DNA of 64,000 nucleotides from Candidatus Tepidiaquacellales bacterium OLB4/UTCHB1. Lineage in GTDB: Bacteria > Bacteroidota > Ignavibacteria > Tepidaquicellales > Tepidaquicellaceae. Numbering within the stretch: the stretch's first letter is position 1; every line of letters starts with the position of its first letter. Location of the stretch: positions 310,001-374,000 of the forward strand of contig MWSW01000012.1 of NCBI GenBank assembly GCA_002050165.1, written 5' to 3'. Position numbers and translations under genes: made by a program. The notes beneath the pieces are model-generated. The model saw nothing but the letters and a program-made list of their open reading frames with translations, was not told the origin of the DNA and made no database searches. Below, piece after piece: positions 54,522 to 63,487 of this stretch.

Positions 54522-55685
54522 TTAACTGTTTATCTTCTTTTTCCTGACTTCTAGTTGTATAAAGTGAGCCGGTAAATGATGAACAAATAATTTTATTAAT
54601 GGTTTTGTAACCCAGTATAATTTTTCAATCAAGTTACTGTAAGACGGATAATCGTGAAAACTTTTATTCTCAGAATTCCAATAAATAGAAAATTCCTCCG
54701 GAGTCATATCAAGTTTTTTTATCGTGAATAGTTTATCATTCTCCATTTGTTTCAAGTCGTAAGGACTTTCTTTTATCAATTTTAATGCCTTTTCTCTTGT
54801 CAAATCACCACTGAGAATTTGAGCTGAAAAGGTTATAATTCTCTTATCCATTCCAAACTTTTGCGGCATCCAGTAAGCAATTGCAAATTTGGTGAATGCA
54901 TTTTCATGGTGATGTCCACCGTAATATTTCCAGTTATATTTTTCAATCAATAATTTCTGCGCTTCCGACTTTTTGTAATCTAAATAGAAAAACGGGTAAA
55001 TCATTTTTATCCCTTTGACATATCCAAGATATGCATTCTCAAAAATTGAAATGTTAGGGAATGTTTTCAGTTTTTTTGTACCGAATTTTTTCTGAATATA
55101 TTTTATTTGTTTCGAATCCCCATAAGTCCATTCATTTGGTTGGCTTCCTTCCGACCTGAAATCATGACCAATTAATATATATTTTATATTTTCACGGTTC
55201 GCAATTCTATATAGAACCGATTTAATTGCCTGATCAGTCGGGAAATCAATCCACGGTAAACCAGCTTTGATATATGATTTCTGAATATCTTTTATTTCTT
55301 CGTAATCTATTACATAAGTTTCAAGATCAATCTTCAGCGCGTTAGTAACATTTTTTATATTTTGTACACTTACATCTGAACTCCAACCATTATCTAATGT
55401 AACAGCTAAAGGTCTCAAGCCTTGCTTTATGGCTAAGTGCATTAAATATGAACTGTCAGTCCCACCACTAACTCCGATTATACAATCATATTTTTTATTT
55501 TTACCGGCAAGTTTAATCTCACTTAAATATTTATCCCAGTCATCCTTTCCTTTTTGACCACGAGGATATTGTTCAACGTATTTATCGAACATTTTTGCGT
55601 AATTTGAAACGCCGTTTTCATCAAACTCAATTCCAGGGATTGTTGAATCCCATAAACCCCTTTGACATATTTTATATTCACTCAT
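54522..55685 (-). CDS. WbpG-like N-acetyl sugar amidotransferase, knuckle lost
   Basis: 387 aa PP-loop protein of the WbpG/PseA type: GIEFDENGVSNYAKMFDKY at the start, PP-loop VSGGTDSSY (res 72-80), VTLDNGWSSDVSVQNI and GHDFRSEG. In typical members a CxxC...CxxC knuckle lies here; this one reads CQRG (Cys7, Gly10) and SNYA (Ser27, Ala30), so three of the four cysteines are missing. WbpG works with the glutaminase HisH2 and HisF2 to form an acetamidino group; no hisH or hisF is in the window, so ammonia must come from elsewhere. A subfamily without the knuckle may exist. Confidence 0.83.
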   Translation of the reverse strand: MSEYKICQRGLWDSTIPGIEFDENGVSNYAKMFDKYVEQYPRGQKGKDDWDKYLSEIKLAGKNKKYDCIIGVSGGTDSSYLMHLAIKQGLRPLAVTLDNGWSSDVSVQNIKNVTNALKIDLETYVIDYEEIKDIQKSYIKAGLPWIDFPTDQAIKSVLYRIANRENIKYILIGHDFRSEGSQPNEWTYGDSKQIKYIQKKFGTKKLKTFPNISIFENAYLGYVKGIKMIYPFFYLDYKKSEAQKLLIEKYNWKYYGGHHHENAFTKFAIAYWMPQKFGMDKRIITFSAQILSGDLTREKALKLIKESPYDLKQMENDKLFTIKKLDMTPEEFSIYWNSENKSFHDYPSYSNLIEKLYWVTKPLIKLFVHHLPAHFIQLEVRKKKINS

Positions 55686-55864
55686 CTATCTTTGATTTTT
55701 TTATAACTTTTTTGTAAACGGTTCTATAAAATCAATATCTTTGTGATATTATAGAATTTCAATGTTTAGTTAATAAAATACCTATATAGATCGATATTGT
55801 AACTTTTTAAAACTTTTGTATGTGAAATGTAAGACTGAAAGGCAAAATTATGTAAACTTATCCT

Positions 55865-56992
55865 TTAAACTCTAACAGTGACCAATTCATTTACCATATT
55901 TATTAATTCACTTGCATATTTTTCGTACGAATATTTTAAAGCAATTTTATCGCAATTACTTTTGTAATTTTGGATTTCTTCTACTGTTAACGACTTAATT
56001 TTTTTTGCCATTGAGGCAGGTTCAAAATTTTCGGCGACAATTCCAATGTTTTCTTTCATTACAATTTTTTCCATTTCAGTAGATGGTCCTATTGCGATAG
56101 CTAATCTACTTTGTATAAAATCAAAAAATTTATTTGGTAAAGCGAATTTTAAGTTTTCATTCGTCGGAGGTAAAATATATAAGCCTATATCGAAATTATT
56201 TAATGTTGATATAATTTCATCAAATGGTACGTGATCTTTGAATATAATGTTATTAATATGCCTACACATTTTTTTTAATTTTTTGAAATAAAAATAATTC
56301 AGTCGTGAAGATTGTAAAAAAAATGTAAGCTCATAATTATCCCCGAGCTCTTTTAAAACGTTGATCATTTTTTCTATTTTTCTTGTAGGTGTAACAATAC
56401 CGTGATGAACTAATTTAATTTTCTGGGGATTTACAAGTGTTGGTTTTATGTTATGGAATTTTGGCAAGTTTGTAACAACAATAGACTTAATTCCCCACTT
56501 TTCAAGATACCTTTTTGATATATTTTCGGAAACTGATATTGTAACTGATGGAATTTTAGAATACGTTTTCATAATGTATTCTCTAAATTTTTTATTTATT
56601 CTTCCAAGTGGTGTTCCGCTTTCTTCTTCCGGAAAATATTCATGAGCATCAAGTATTATTTTGGCATTATGGTCAATTTTCAATGCTAAAGGTATTGCAA
56701 GCTCATTATGAGCGATGATACAATCAAATCTGCAACCTTTAAGCTGATTAACTATTTCAATCCTTTCATCAGTCCAGAAATATTTTTCATAATTTTTCGT
56801 GAATAAGTATCTAAGGTCCAATGCTTCTTTTAAGATCGATCTTTTATTTAGTTTGTAAAACTTCTGCTCTTCATTGGACGCTTTTAATCCGATGCTGGTT
56901 ACTTCAAATTTCTCCTTTAAAATTTTTATTTGTTTTAATGGACGAGGATCACTGTTTAATTCTGTATATGCAATGATCAATACTTTATACAT
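55865..56992 (-). CDS. glycosyltransferase, GT-B family 4-like
   Basis: 375 aa. The start YKVLIIAYTELNSDPRPLKQI and FDCIIAHNELAIPLALKI mark the acceptor half; ILDAHEYFPEEESG is in the middle, and FDIGLYILPPTNENLKFALPNKFFDFIQSRLAIAIG is the donor-binding end with the acidic residue ENLK/FALPNKFFDF typical of family 4. It probably adds one sugar of the repeat unit on the cytoplasmic face. Donor and linkage unknown. No transmembrane segment. Confidence 0.82.
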   Translation of the reverse strand: MYKVLIIAYTELNSDPRPLKQIKILKEKFEVTSIGLKASNEEQKFYKLNKRSILKEALDLRYLFTKNYEKYFWTDERIEIVNQLKGCRFDCIIAHNELAIPLALKIDHNAKIILDAHEYFPEEESGTPLGRINKKFREYIMKTYSKIPSVTISVSENISKRYLEKWGIKSIVVTNLPKFHNIKPTLVNPQKIKLVHHGIVTPTRKIEKMINVLKELGDNYELTFFLQSSRLNYFYFKKLKKMCRHINNIIFKDHVPFDEIISTLNNFDIGLYILPPTNENLKFALPNKFFDFIQSRLAIAIGPSTEMEKIVMKENIGIVAENFEPASMAKKIKSLTVEEIQNYKSNCDKIALKYSYEKYASELINMVNELVTVRV

Positions 56993-57067
56993 TCATTATC
57001 AGGATTTGATTTTTTAATTCAGCGGTCGTTATTTTGTAAAATATTAAGTTTATTATAAAGATTTTAA

Positions 57068-58879
57068 TCAGTACATAGACGGAATTGCGTTGACTGTAGA
57101 AATAACCTCCTTATAATCGAGACCGACTGCGTCGAGATACCACCTGATATTCTGATATCTGGGCATGTTTTCATCGTTAACAATTTTCAGGGCTTCATCT
57201 CTCGAAATTTGTCCTTCCCGAATCTGGTTACTTCTGAATGTGTCGTGTTCCGTAAAACCCGCAATTTTATAATACAGATAATTATAGAAAGCGGCAGTTC
57301 CGTCTCCGATTCGCCATGTAGTATTTGTATCGGGGGCCAGTTCCCAGTCGTATTCTTTAAGAGTTTCGTCAATGACCTTCTCATCCCATCGCCAGAAATC
57401 ATAAATGTGGAAGTAATCCTTTTTCTCAGTAAAACTTCTGTAATATTCGCCTGAAATAGTATCCCAGAGCGACCGGTTGAAGTAACCCGGACTTTTCAGC
57501 ATTGCTTTCAGCCGCAGGTACTGATAGACGAGTTGTTTTGAAACGCCGTGCATATAAACCCGCTTCTCTTCAAAATCAGGTTTAACACCGAGGAAACCTG
57601 CTTTAAAGTGAGTAACTTCAAGTGGATTCACACCCCAGAGATTCAGATTTATATTGGTCTGACGTTTAATGGTTTCAACATGTCTGAAGAAATGTTTATC
57701 GCCCGCTGTGAAGATACTTATCATTCCGAGGTGCGGTGATTTCAGCCAAGCCCTCAGATTCAGTGCGATATTCCTGCGTTTCTTCGAGATGTCATCAGCG
57801 ACTATAATATTTTCAACGCCGAGAATCGAACACATTCTGCTGATGTTCCGCCTGCCCAGGTCTGTTACCATTCCCCAATCGTATGTATAAGTTATTGGCT
57901 TCATTTTGAGTTCGTTCACAATCAGGTGCAAACCATAACAGCTATCACGTCCGCCTGAAAAGGGTACGATGCAATCTGCACCGGTATTCCTGCGGTATGG
58001 TTCAACAAGTTTAAACAGCTCCTCTTTCGGTCGAGGGGTATTTCTGAGCTTGTAATTATGGCAGTAATTGCAAACACCTTCTGAATCGAAACTGATAAAT
58101 GGCATGGTTTCCGGTAACAGGCATTTTGTGCACCGCTTGAGCGAATGCTCCCGATGTATAAGCATCTTTTCTTCTTCTGCAAAATTCTTGAACGACGGTA
58201 TTAAGTTCTCCGTTCTTAGACGATTGTCATTTATTTTTATATCCTTTGAAACCGGAATATCTAAAATCAAGCCTTCGTCCATTACCTGAACAACACCTTC
58301 GCAACCTATTTCTTCAAGCGGATACCTCTCTGATGAAAAATATAAATCGCCTGATATTTTACCCGCGTACAGGCTACCGTTATTTGAAAAAAGCAAAAGT
58401 TTCCCATCCTTGGGAATTGTCAGAGCACAGGAAATAGTTCCTTTGCAAACTGATAAAATTTTTGCGGGCAAATCCGCTATCTTTCCGCCGCCTTTTATCT
58501 GGCTTATTGCAACGCCTATCATGGTTTCCGAATCAATCTGAAATTCGGGAGTTAAATTCACCGCATCCCAAACCTCCTGTTCATTTACTATTATACCGTT
58601 GTGTATCAAACATATCCCATCGCGAACAACGGGCTGATTATCAAATAGCCCATTCGTTATTAAACGGCTGTGACCCATTACAAATTTCGTGAACTTATTG
58701 TTCACATCCTTTAATAACTTGTTGATATCAAAGTCTGCCCTTCTGACTACGTAGCCATCACAATTGAAATAAAAAAGTCCGCTTGAGTCGCGTCCTCTCT
58801 GTCTTGCATGATTTGCGAGAAATTTTAAATGGCTTTTATTTATCTCCCCTTTGGCTATTATTCCGAATATACCGCACAT
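57068..58879 (-). CDS. second fused class-II glutaminase / WbpG-type sugar amidotransferase
   Basis: 603 aa, same architecture as 50019-52058 but with a shorter N-terminal domain. Glutaminase: Cys2 (MCGIFGII), GHSRLITNG (69-77), HNGIIVN (93-99), DSETM (116-120). Then the knuckle Cys250/253/270/273, PP-loop SGGRDSC (308-314) and DTFRSNQIREGQISRDEALKI near the end, all shared with the paralogue. Two intact copies in one cluster suggest two amidated sugars or two positions. All visible catalytic motifs are complete, so both should work. Confidence 0.82.
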   Translation of the reverse strand: MCGIFGIIAKGEINKSHLKFLANHARQRGRDSSGLFYFNCDGYVVRRADFDINKLLKDVNNKFTKFVMGHSRLITNGLFDNQPVVRDGICLIHNGIIVNEQEVWDAVNLTPEFQIDSETMIGVAISQIKGGGKIADLPAKILSVCKGTISCALTIPKDGKLLLFSNNGSLYAGKISGDLYFSSERYPLEEIGCEGVVQVMDEGLILDIPVSKDIKINDNRLRTENLIPSFKNFAEEEKMLIHREHSLKRCTKCLLPETMPFISFDSEGVCNYCHNYKLRNTPRPKEELFKLVEPYRRNTGADCIVPFSGGRDSCYGLHLIVNELKMKPITYTYDWGMVTDLGRRNISRMCSILGVENIIVADDISKKRRNIALNLRAWLKSPHLGMISIFTAGDKHFFRHVETIKRQTNINLNLWGVNPLEVTHFKAGFLGVKPDFEEKRVYMHGVSKQLVYQYLRLKAMLKSPGYFNRSLWDTISGEYYRSFTEKKDYFHIYDFWRWDEKVIDETLKEYDWELAPDTNTTWRIGDGTAAFYNYLYYKIAGFTEHDTFRSNQIREGQISRDEALKIVNDENMPRYQNIRWYLDAVGLDYKEVISTVNAIPSMY

Positions 58880-58969
58880 TTTTTTCCAGTTTATTTTTTT
58901 TAATAAATGACTTTTTTAAATATTTTCTCTCTATTTCTTTTTAGAGATATCAGAGAACCTTGTCTGCCA

Positions 58970-60064
58970 TTAATTGAAGTTTACCTTCTCCAAAAAACGT
59001 TTTTCAATTTTTTCCCAACAGAAGTTTTCCTTAAGATTCAGGGTGCAGTTCTCCCACATTTTTTTTGATACAATAGAAGTTACCGCTTCGCTGATTTGAG
59101 TTGATGAAACTTCACTTACGCAATTACCAATGCAATTACCTTCAACGATGGGTTTTAGACCTGGATAGTCGTTTGTAATGACCGACATACCTGCCTGTAT
59201 GTACTGAAAAATTTTATTAGGAGCACAGTAATAATTATTTAGATTTGTATTGTCATAAAAAGCAAAACCGATGTGATAAGCTGAAAGAAAATCGTAGATT
59301 TTTTCATCATTGATTGGTTCTCTAAACTTAACATTATTAATTTTTTTGTCAATTATAATATGTTTTAACTTTTTCTTATAACTTTCATCGCCGAACCCTA
59401 TAAACTCCAGAGCGACATTTTCAATACTTTTAAATGCGATTATAATTTCTTCAATACTGCGTCCTTCAGATAATCCACCAAAGTAAACAGCTTTTAATCC
59501 GTTAGGTTTTATTGTGGTGCTATCACTATTTAAATATGGATAATTTTCAATTACAATTTGATTAGACTTTCCGTTTATTACTCTATACTTTTCTTTAAAA
59601 TAATTCATTCTGTTCTGTTCTGCGTGGATTATCAGATTGCAAAATTGAATCGAAAACCTTTGAATGATATTCCAAACAATCTTTTTTATCCCGCTGTGTG
59701 TCTCAACAGAAAGTTCGTTTGAATCAAATACCAGTTTTGAACCTTTTAATAATTTCATTATCACGCCTGATAATAAAATTGATAACTCCCTGCAGATAAT
59801 CACATTGTATTTGTCCTTTACTTTGAATCCCAATGAAATGTTAAACCAAATAAGTGATAGAAAATTCAGCATCGGAGACTTTCCCGTTTTAATTCTGAAT
59901 TTTAATATTTCATACGGGTAATCATATTCCGGATTTCCGCTAAATAAACCGTTAGCCACAGTAACTTTGTACCCATTCTCAATAAGTGCATTGATTTGTC
60001 TTTTTGCTCTGGAGAGGTAATTAAAATTGCCGTGACAAATGTAGAGCACCGATTTAGCCGGCAA
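58970..60064 (-). CDS. glycosyltransferase, GT-B family 4-like
   Basis: 364 aa. SVLYICHGNFNYLSRAKRQINALIENGYKV opens the first Rossmann half; KAVYFGGLSEGRSIEEIIIAF starts the second, and HIGFAFYDNTNLNNYYCAPNKIFQYIQAGMSVI is the donor site with the conserved APNK motif. Likely one of the sugar-adding enzymes of the repeat unit. Its start overlaps the polymerase gene by 11 nt. Confidence 0.83.
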   Translation of the reverse strand: MPAKSVLYICHGNFNYLSRAKRQINALIENGYKVTVANGLFSGNPEYDYPYEILKFRIKTGKSPMLNFLSLIWFNISLGFKVKDKYNVIICRELSILLSGVIMKLLKGSKLVFDSNELSVETHSGIKKIVWNIIQRFSIQFCNLIIHAEQNRMNYFKEKYRVINGKSNQIVIENYPYLNSDSTTIKPNGLKAVYFGGLSEGRSIEEIIIAFKSIENVALEFIGFGDESYKKKLKHIIIDKKINNVKFREPINDEKIYDFLSAYHIGFAFYDNTNLNNYYCAPNKIFQYIQAGMSVITNDYPGLKPIVEGNCIGNCVSEVSSTQISEAVTSIVSKKMWENCTLNLKENFCWEKIEKRFLEKVNFN

Positions 60065-61277
60065 ATTGCCTCCGTTGCCTGTTTACGTCAATCAGAATAT
60101 TCATGTATAAATAAATCAATAAAAACCCCATATAGAAAAAATCGTTTAACCGGGCTGTTAAATTAATAAAAACAAATAGCGGCAATACAATTAAAAATAA
60201 ATTATATCCGGACATTTTTTTTATCTCAACTGATTTCTTATGGAACTGATATACAACCAAAAACCACAGAAACAAACCCACTAAACCTCCCTGAAAGAAC
60301 AAATCCCAGATACCGCTGTGATACCTTCTGATATTGCCGTAAAAGAATTCCACCATATAACTTGAGGCACCGGTGCCGGTTAATATGTTATGCTCACCGA
60401 GATACATTGTGAAAAAATCGAAAGGATCGGTTGTCCTGCCCGAAGCATCGGCGAGCATTCTCACCTGAAAGAAATCGGAATTAATAATCTCATCATAAAA
60501 CTGAACTGCAAGGAGCGCTACTAAAATCATCGAGAAAAAATACGTCGGGATTGCTGAACGCGATTTTATACCGACAAATGCTAAAAAAAAAATCATTATG
60601 ATCAACTGCGAAATTATAATGTACCTTGAGAAAGTGAGAAAACCTGCAATCAGAATCATCACAATTGGAATTACTTTTTTGAATTCTGAGAATTTCCTGA
60701 AATTGAAAAGTAGCGGGAACAGGACGAATATGAAAAAGAGCCCGGATTGATTTTGCATAAGCGAGTCGAAGATTGAACCGTTTCGCCAGAATCCCGAAAA
60801 ATCAACTTTACTTAACATGCTGTAACGGCCGGGCGGTACGAAAAGTGCCGGATTTATAAAATACTGAAGCAGGGATCCGGCAAGTGTAATTGCGACCATG
60901 ACGTACATAACCTTGTAAATCCTTTTCAAGTCACTCTCATTGTACTGCAAATTATCAATTAAAAAAATTACGAAAATGGAACTTGCATAAAGTGAAATGT
61001 CGGTTTTTACTATTTTATGAAAATTACCGGTAACAAACGCATTGACTAGAATAAACAAGTAGTATAAAATTAAAAAGATGAAGGTTTTGCTGAAATTTTT
61101 ATTTTTGAGGTTAATCATGAGATAAACGGATAATCCGGAAAGAATGAATAACCAGAGCATATCAGAATTAACAGCACCGATTGCAAATTGAAATTCGGGT
61201 GTGATAGGACCGAGCAACGGGAAGAGGAAGAGATAACCGTAAATTATTATTTTTTTAAAAGAGGAGTTATATTTCAA
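60054..61277 (-). CDS. O-antigen polymerase-type membrane protein
   Basis: 407 aa with about eleven membrane helices. The periplasmic loop near res 300-330 (EHNILTGTGASSYMVEFFYGN followed by YHSGIWDLFFQGGLVGLFLWF) has the pattern of Wzy/WaaL proteins, with His and an NIL/GxG turn. It lies within the cluster next to glycosyltransferases, so it is the better candidate for the repeat-unit polymerase; the plus-strand protein at 45089 would then be a ligase. No flippase gene is in the window. Confidence 0.8.
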   Translation of the reverse strand: MKYNSSFKKIIIYGYLFLFPLLGPITPEFQFAIGAVNSDMLWLFILSGLSVYLMINLKNKNFSKTFIFLILYYLFILVNAFVTGNFHKIVKTDISLYASSIFVIFLIDNLQYNESDLKRIYKVMYVMVAITLAGSLLQYFINPALFVPPGRYSMLSKVDFSGFWRNGSIFDSLMQNQSGLFFIFVLFPLLFNFRKFSEFKKVIPIVMILIAGFLTFSRYIIISQLIIMIFFLAFVGIKSRSAIPTYFFSMILVALLAVQFYDEIINSDFFQVRMLADASGRTTDPFDFFTMYLGEHNILTGTGASSYMVEFFYGNIRRYHSGIWDLFFQGGLVGLFLWFLVVYQFHKKSVEIKKMSGYNLFLIVLPLFVFINLTARLNDFFYMGFLLIYLYMNILIDVNRQRRQFAG

Positions 61278-61310
61278 TGCAGTGGTAAATTGTGAATGAT
61301 TAGAATAAAG

Positions 61311-62123
61311 TTAAATTTTCCGGAAGTATCTGCAGGCTCGGGTAGTATAATTAAGGAAGTGGCTTTCCTTCCGGGATTCAAAAAATTCATCAACTGCCTT
61401 CTTACATCCTTCATATAAACCGTAATCATCAAAAATTACAAATCCCCCGGGAACAACTTTATCGTATAAGTTCTCAATACATACTTTTGTTGAATCGTAC
61501 CAATCACCGTCAAGTCTCAGTATCGCGATAGATTTTATATTTTGCTTATCTGCGGGTACAGTGTTCTGGAACCATCCCTTGTGATAAAATACTTTGTCAG
61601 GCGGATATCCAATTACATTTTCTATTAAGTTTGAACACTCGGATAAATTTCCTGGTCCTCCGAAATCATCGTAAATGCCTTTAAGAGGTTTAAGCTCTCC
61701 TTTTGTCAATGCATCTTTCCCAAGTTTGTTCTTAACTTCGTTGATGGCGACCTGTCCGTCAACTTTCTCATCAGGTGCGCAAATTTCCTCAAACGCATCG
61801 AAAAGGTGCAAATTCCGTCTGCTCTCATTCCACTTCAGATTAGCCAACGCCATTAATCCGACAGCGCCGCCTTTCCATACTCCACACTCGACGAAATCGC
61901 CGGGAATTCCTGTTTTCTCTATGAATACAACCTGCTCATAAAGGGTTATTAAAGACATATACGGGAGCATTGTTTGCCGTCTGACAACATTTATTGCATC
62001 GCGGGCGTAATCTTCAAATTCAAAGCCCACCTTTTCACCGAGTTCTGAAAAAGCGGAACTCTTTGATTTTCGGCTAATATTGTAACCCAATTTGCCGAAT
62101 ATATTGGAGATAAGTGCCTTCAT
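61311..62123 (-). CDS. TylF/MycF-like sugar O-methyltransferase
   Basis: 270 aa. GDFVECGVWKGGAVGLMALANL is the SAM site of the TylF family, followed by LHLFDAFEEICAPDEKVDG and the metal-binding region ILRLDGDWYDSTKVCIENLYD, GGFVIFDDYGLYEGCKKAVDEF, with the Asp residues that hold Mg. Members methylate sugar hydroxyls. Here it probably caps or decorates the polysaccharide. Overlaps wecE by 4 nt. Confidence 0.87.
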   Translation of the reverse strand: MKALISNIFGKLGYNISRKSKSSAFSELGEKVGFEFEDYARDAINVVRRQTMLPYMSLITLYEQVVFIEKTGIPGDFVECGVWKGGAVGLMALANLKWNESRRNLHLFDAFEEICAPDEKVDGQVAINEVKNKLGKDALTKGELKPLKGIYDDFGGPGNLSECSNLIENVIGYPPDKVFYHKGWFQNTVPADKQNIKSIAILRLDGDWYDSTKVCIENLYDKVVPGGFVIFDDYGLYEGCKKAVDEFFESRKESHFLNYTTRACRYFRKI

Positions 62124-63253
62124 TTAAAATTTTTAATTAGATTAATAATTCGTGAAATTTCGTCGTCGGTTAATTCGAAGTAAAATGGTAACCTCAATAA
62201 AGTTTCTGAATATCTGTCTGCATTTGGGAGCTCAGCCCCGGAATACTGAAGTTTAAAAAATTCCGACTGGTGCAAGCTCAGGTAATGGAATACTGCGTAA
62301 ACTCCATTTTTTTTCAAATATGCTATCAAGCTGTCCCTTTGTTCAGGTTTACTACAAATCATGTAAAACATATGCCCGTTATTTGTGGCATATTCAGGAA
62401 TTACCGGAAGTTGTACATTATTTTCAAGTGCCCAATCTGTCAAGCCTTCGAAATAAATATTAAAAATTTCCTTTCTGCGATGTTGGATTCTTTCCAGATT
62501 TTCTAACTGAGCCCAAAGATATGCGGCAATTATTTCGGAAGGCAGAAACGAAGAACCGATATCAACCCAGCCGTATTTGTTAACTTCGCCTCTGAAAAAT
62601 TCTGCACGGTTAGTTCCTTTTTCCCAGATTATTTCTGAACGATTGATAAAATCTTTCTTATTAATTGCAAGCAAACCACCCTCACCTGAATTAACATTCT
62701 TTGTTTCGTGAAAGGAAAATGTCGCAAGATCACCAATACTTCCAAGTGGTTTCCCCTTGTAAAAAGAATCAACAGCATGAGCAGCATCCTCAATTACCAA
62801 TAAATTGTGTCTATGAGCAATCTTCATTATTTTATCCATATCACAGGCTACACCGGCGTAATGGACCGGTACAATTGCTTTCGTTTTCGGTGTAACCAAA
62901 CTTTCGATTTTATCTTCATCAATTCCGGGATGATCTGCCCTGCTATCGGCAAAAACTATCTTCGCGCCACGCGTTAAAAATGCAACAGCGGTTGAAACAA
63001 AAGTAAATGAGGGGATAATTACTTCATCTCCGTGTTTCATACCCGATAGCATTGCGCTCATTTCAAGCGCATCAGTGCAGGATGTGGTAAGCAGAGCCTT
63101 TTTGAAACCGTAGTTTCCTTCGAAATATTTCTGACATTTTTGTGTGAATATCCCATTACCAGAAATTTTCCCCGAATAAACTGCCTGATACATGTAATGC
63201 ATTTCTTTACCAGTCAGATAGGGCTTATTAAATGGGATGTTATATTCTTTCAT
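62120..63253 (-). CDS. wecE: dTDP-4-amino-4,6-dideoxygalactose transaminase
   Basis: 377-aa PLP aminotransferase converting dTDP-4-keto-6-deoxyglucose with glutamate to dTDP-Fuc4N. The match to E. coli WecE/RffA runs along the protein: IPFNKPYLTGKEMHYM, LLTTSCTDALEM, VHYAGVACDMDKIM, the Schiff-base Lys185 in FHETKN, and EKGTNRAEFFRGEVNKYGWVDIGSS. The stereochemistry (Fuc4N or Qui4N) rests on this resemblance. Upstream on the strand is the wecD-like acetyltransferase, the next step of the same pathway. Confidence 0.9.
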   Translation of the reverse strand: MKEYNIPFNKPYLTGKEMHYMYQAVYSGKISGNGIFTQKCQKYFEGNYGFKKALLTTSCTDALEMSAMLSGMKHGDEVIIPSFTFVSTAVAFLTRGAKIVFADSRADHPGIDEDKIESLVTPKTKAIVPVHYAGVACDMDKIMKIAHRHNLLVIEDAAHAVDSFYKGKPLGSIGDLATFSFHETKNVNSGEGGLLAINKKDFINRSEIIWEKGTNRAEFFRGEVNKYGWVDIGSSFLPSEIIAAYLWAQLENLERIQHRRKEIFNIYFEGLTDWALENNVQLPVIPEYATNNGHMFYMICSKPEQRDSLIAYLKKNGVYAVFHYLSLHQSEFFKLQYSGAELPNADRYSETLLRLPFYFELTDDEISRIINLIKNFK

Positions 63254-63339
63254 TGAAATCTGGTCCTAAATCTTTTTAAAATGTAGTCGCTTTTATCCGT
63301 GTCTCTTTTCATTTCAATAATCTTAATCAACCCTTTACC

Positions 63340-63487
63340 ACATATAACGTTCCTCTGATTGGCGATGCGGTGTAATTTTATTACAAAAGTTCAATAGAAT
63401 TCCAAATGTTGAACCTTGCTCAAATGTTTCATAGAAACAATTCAGCCACCATATTGCCAATCCGATGTAATGCGTAGTTATTTTTTC
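63340..63487. repeat. imperfect inverted repeat between wecD and wecE
   Basis: GATTGGC at 63357-63363 and GCCAATC at 63456-63462, with TAAC near 63344 matched by GTTA near 63477, form arms about 25 bases long around a ~90-base centre. No gene fits the 224-base interval. The outline resembles an integron attC site, but the end boxes do not fit GTTRRRY, so no such claim is made. Confidence 0.4.

Noticed and set aside
63340-63487. Integron attC site
   Set aside because: The end boxes do not match GTTRRRY/RYYYAAC and no integrase is seen.
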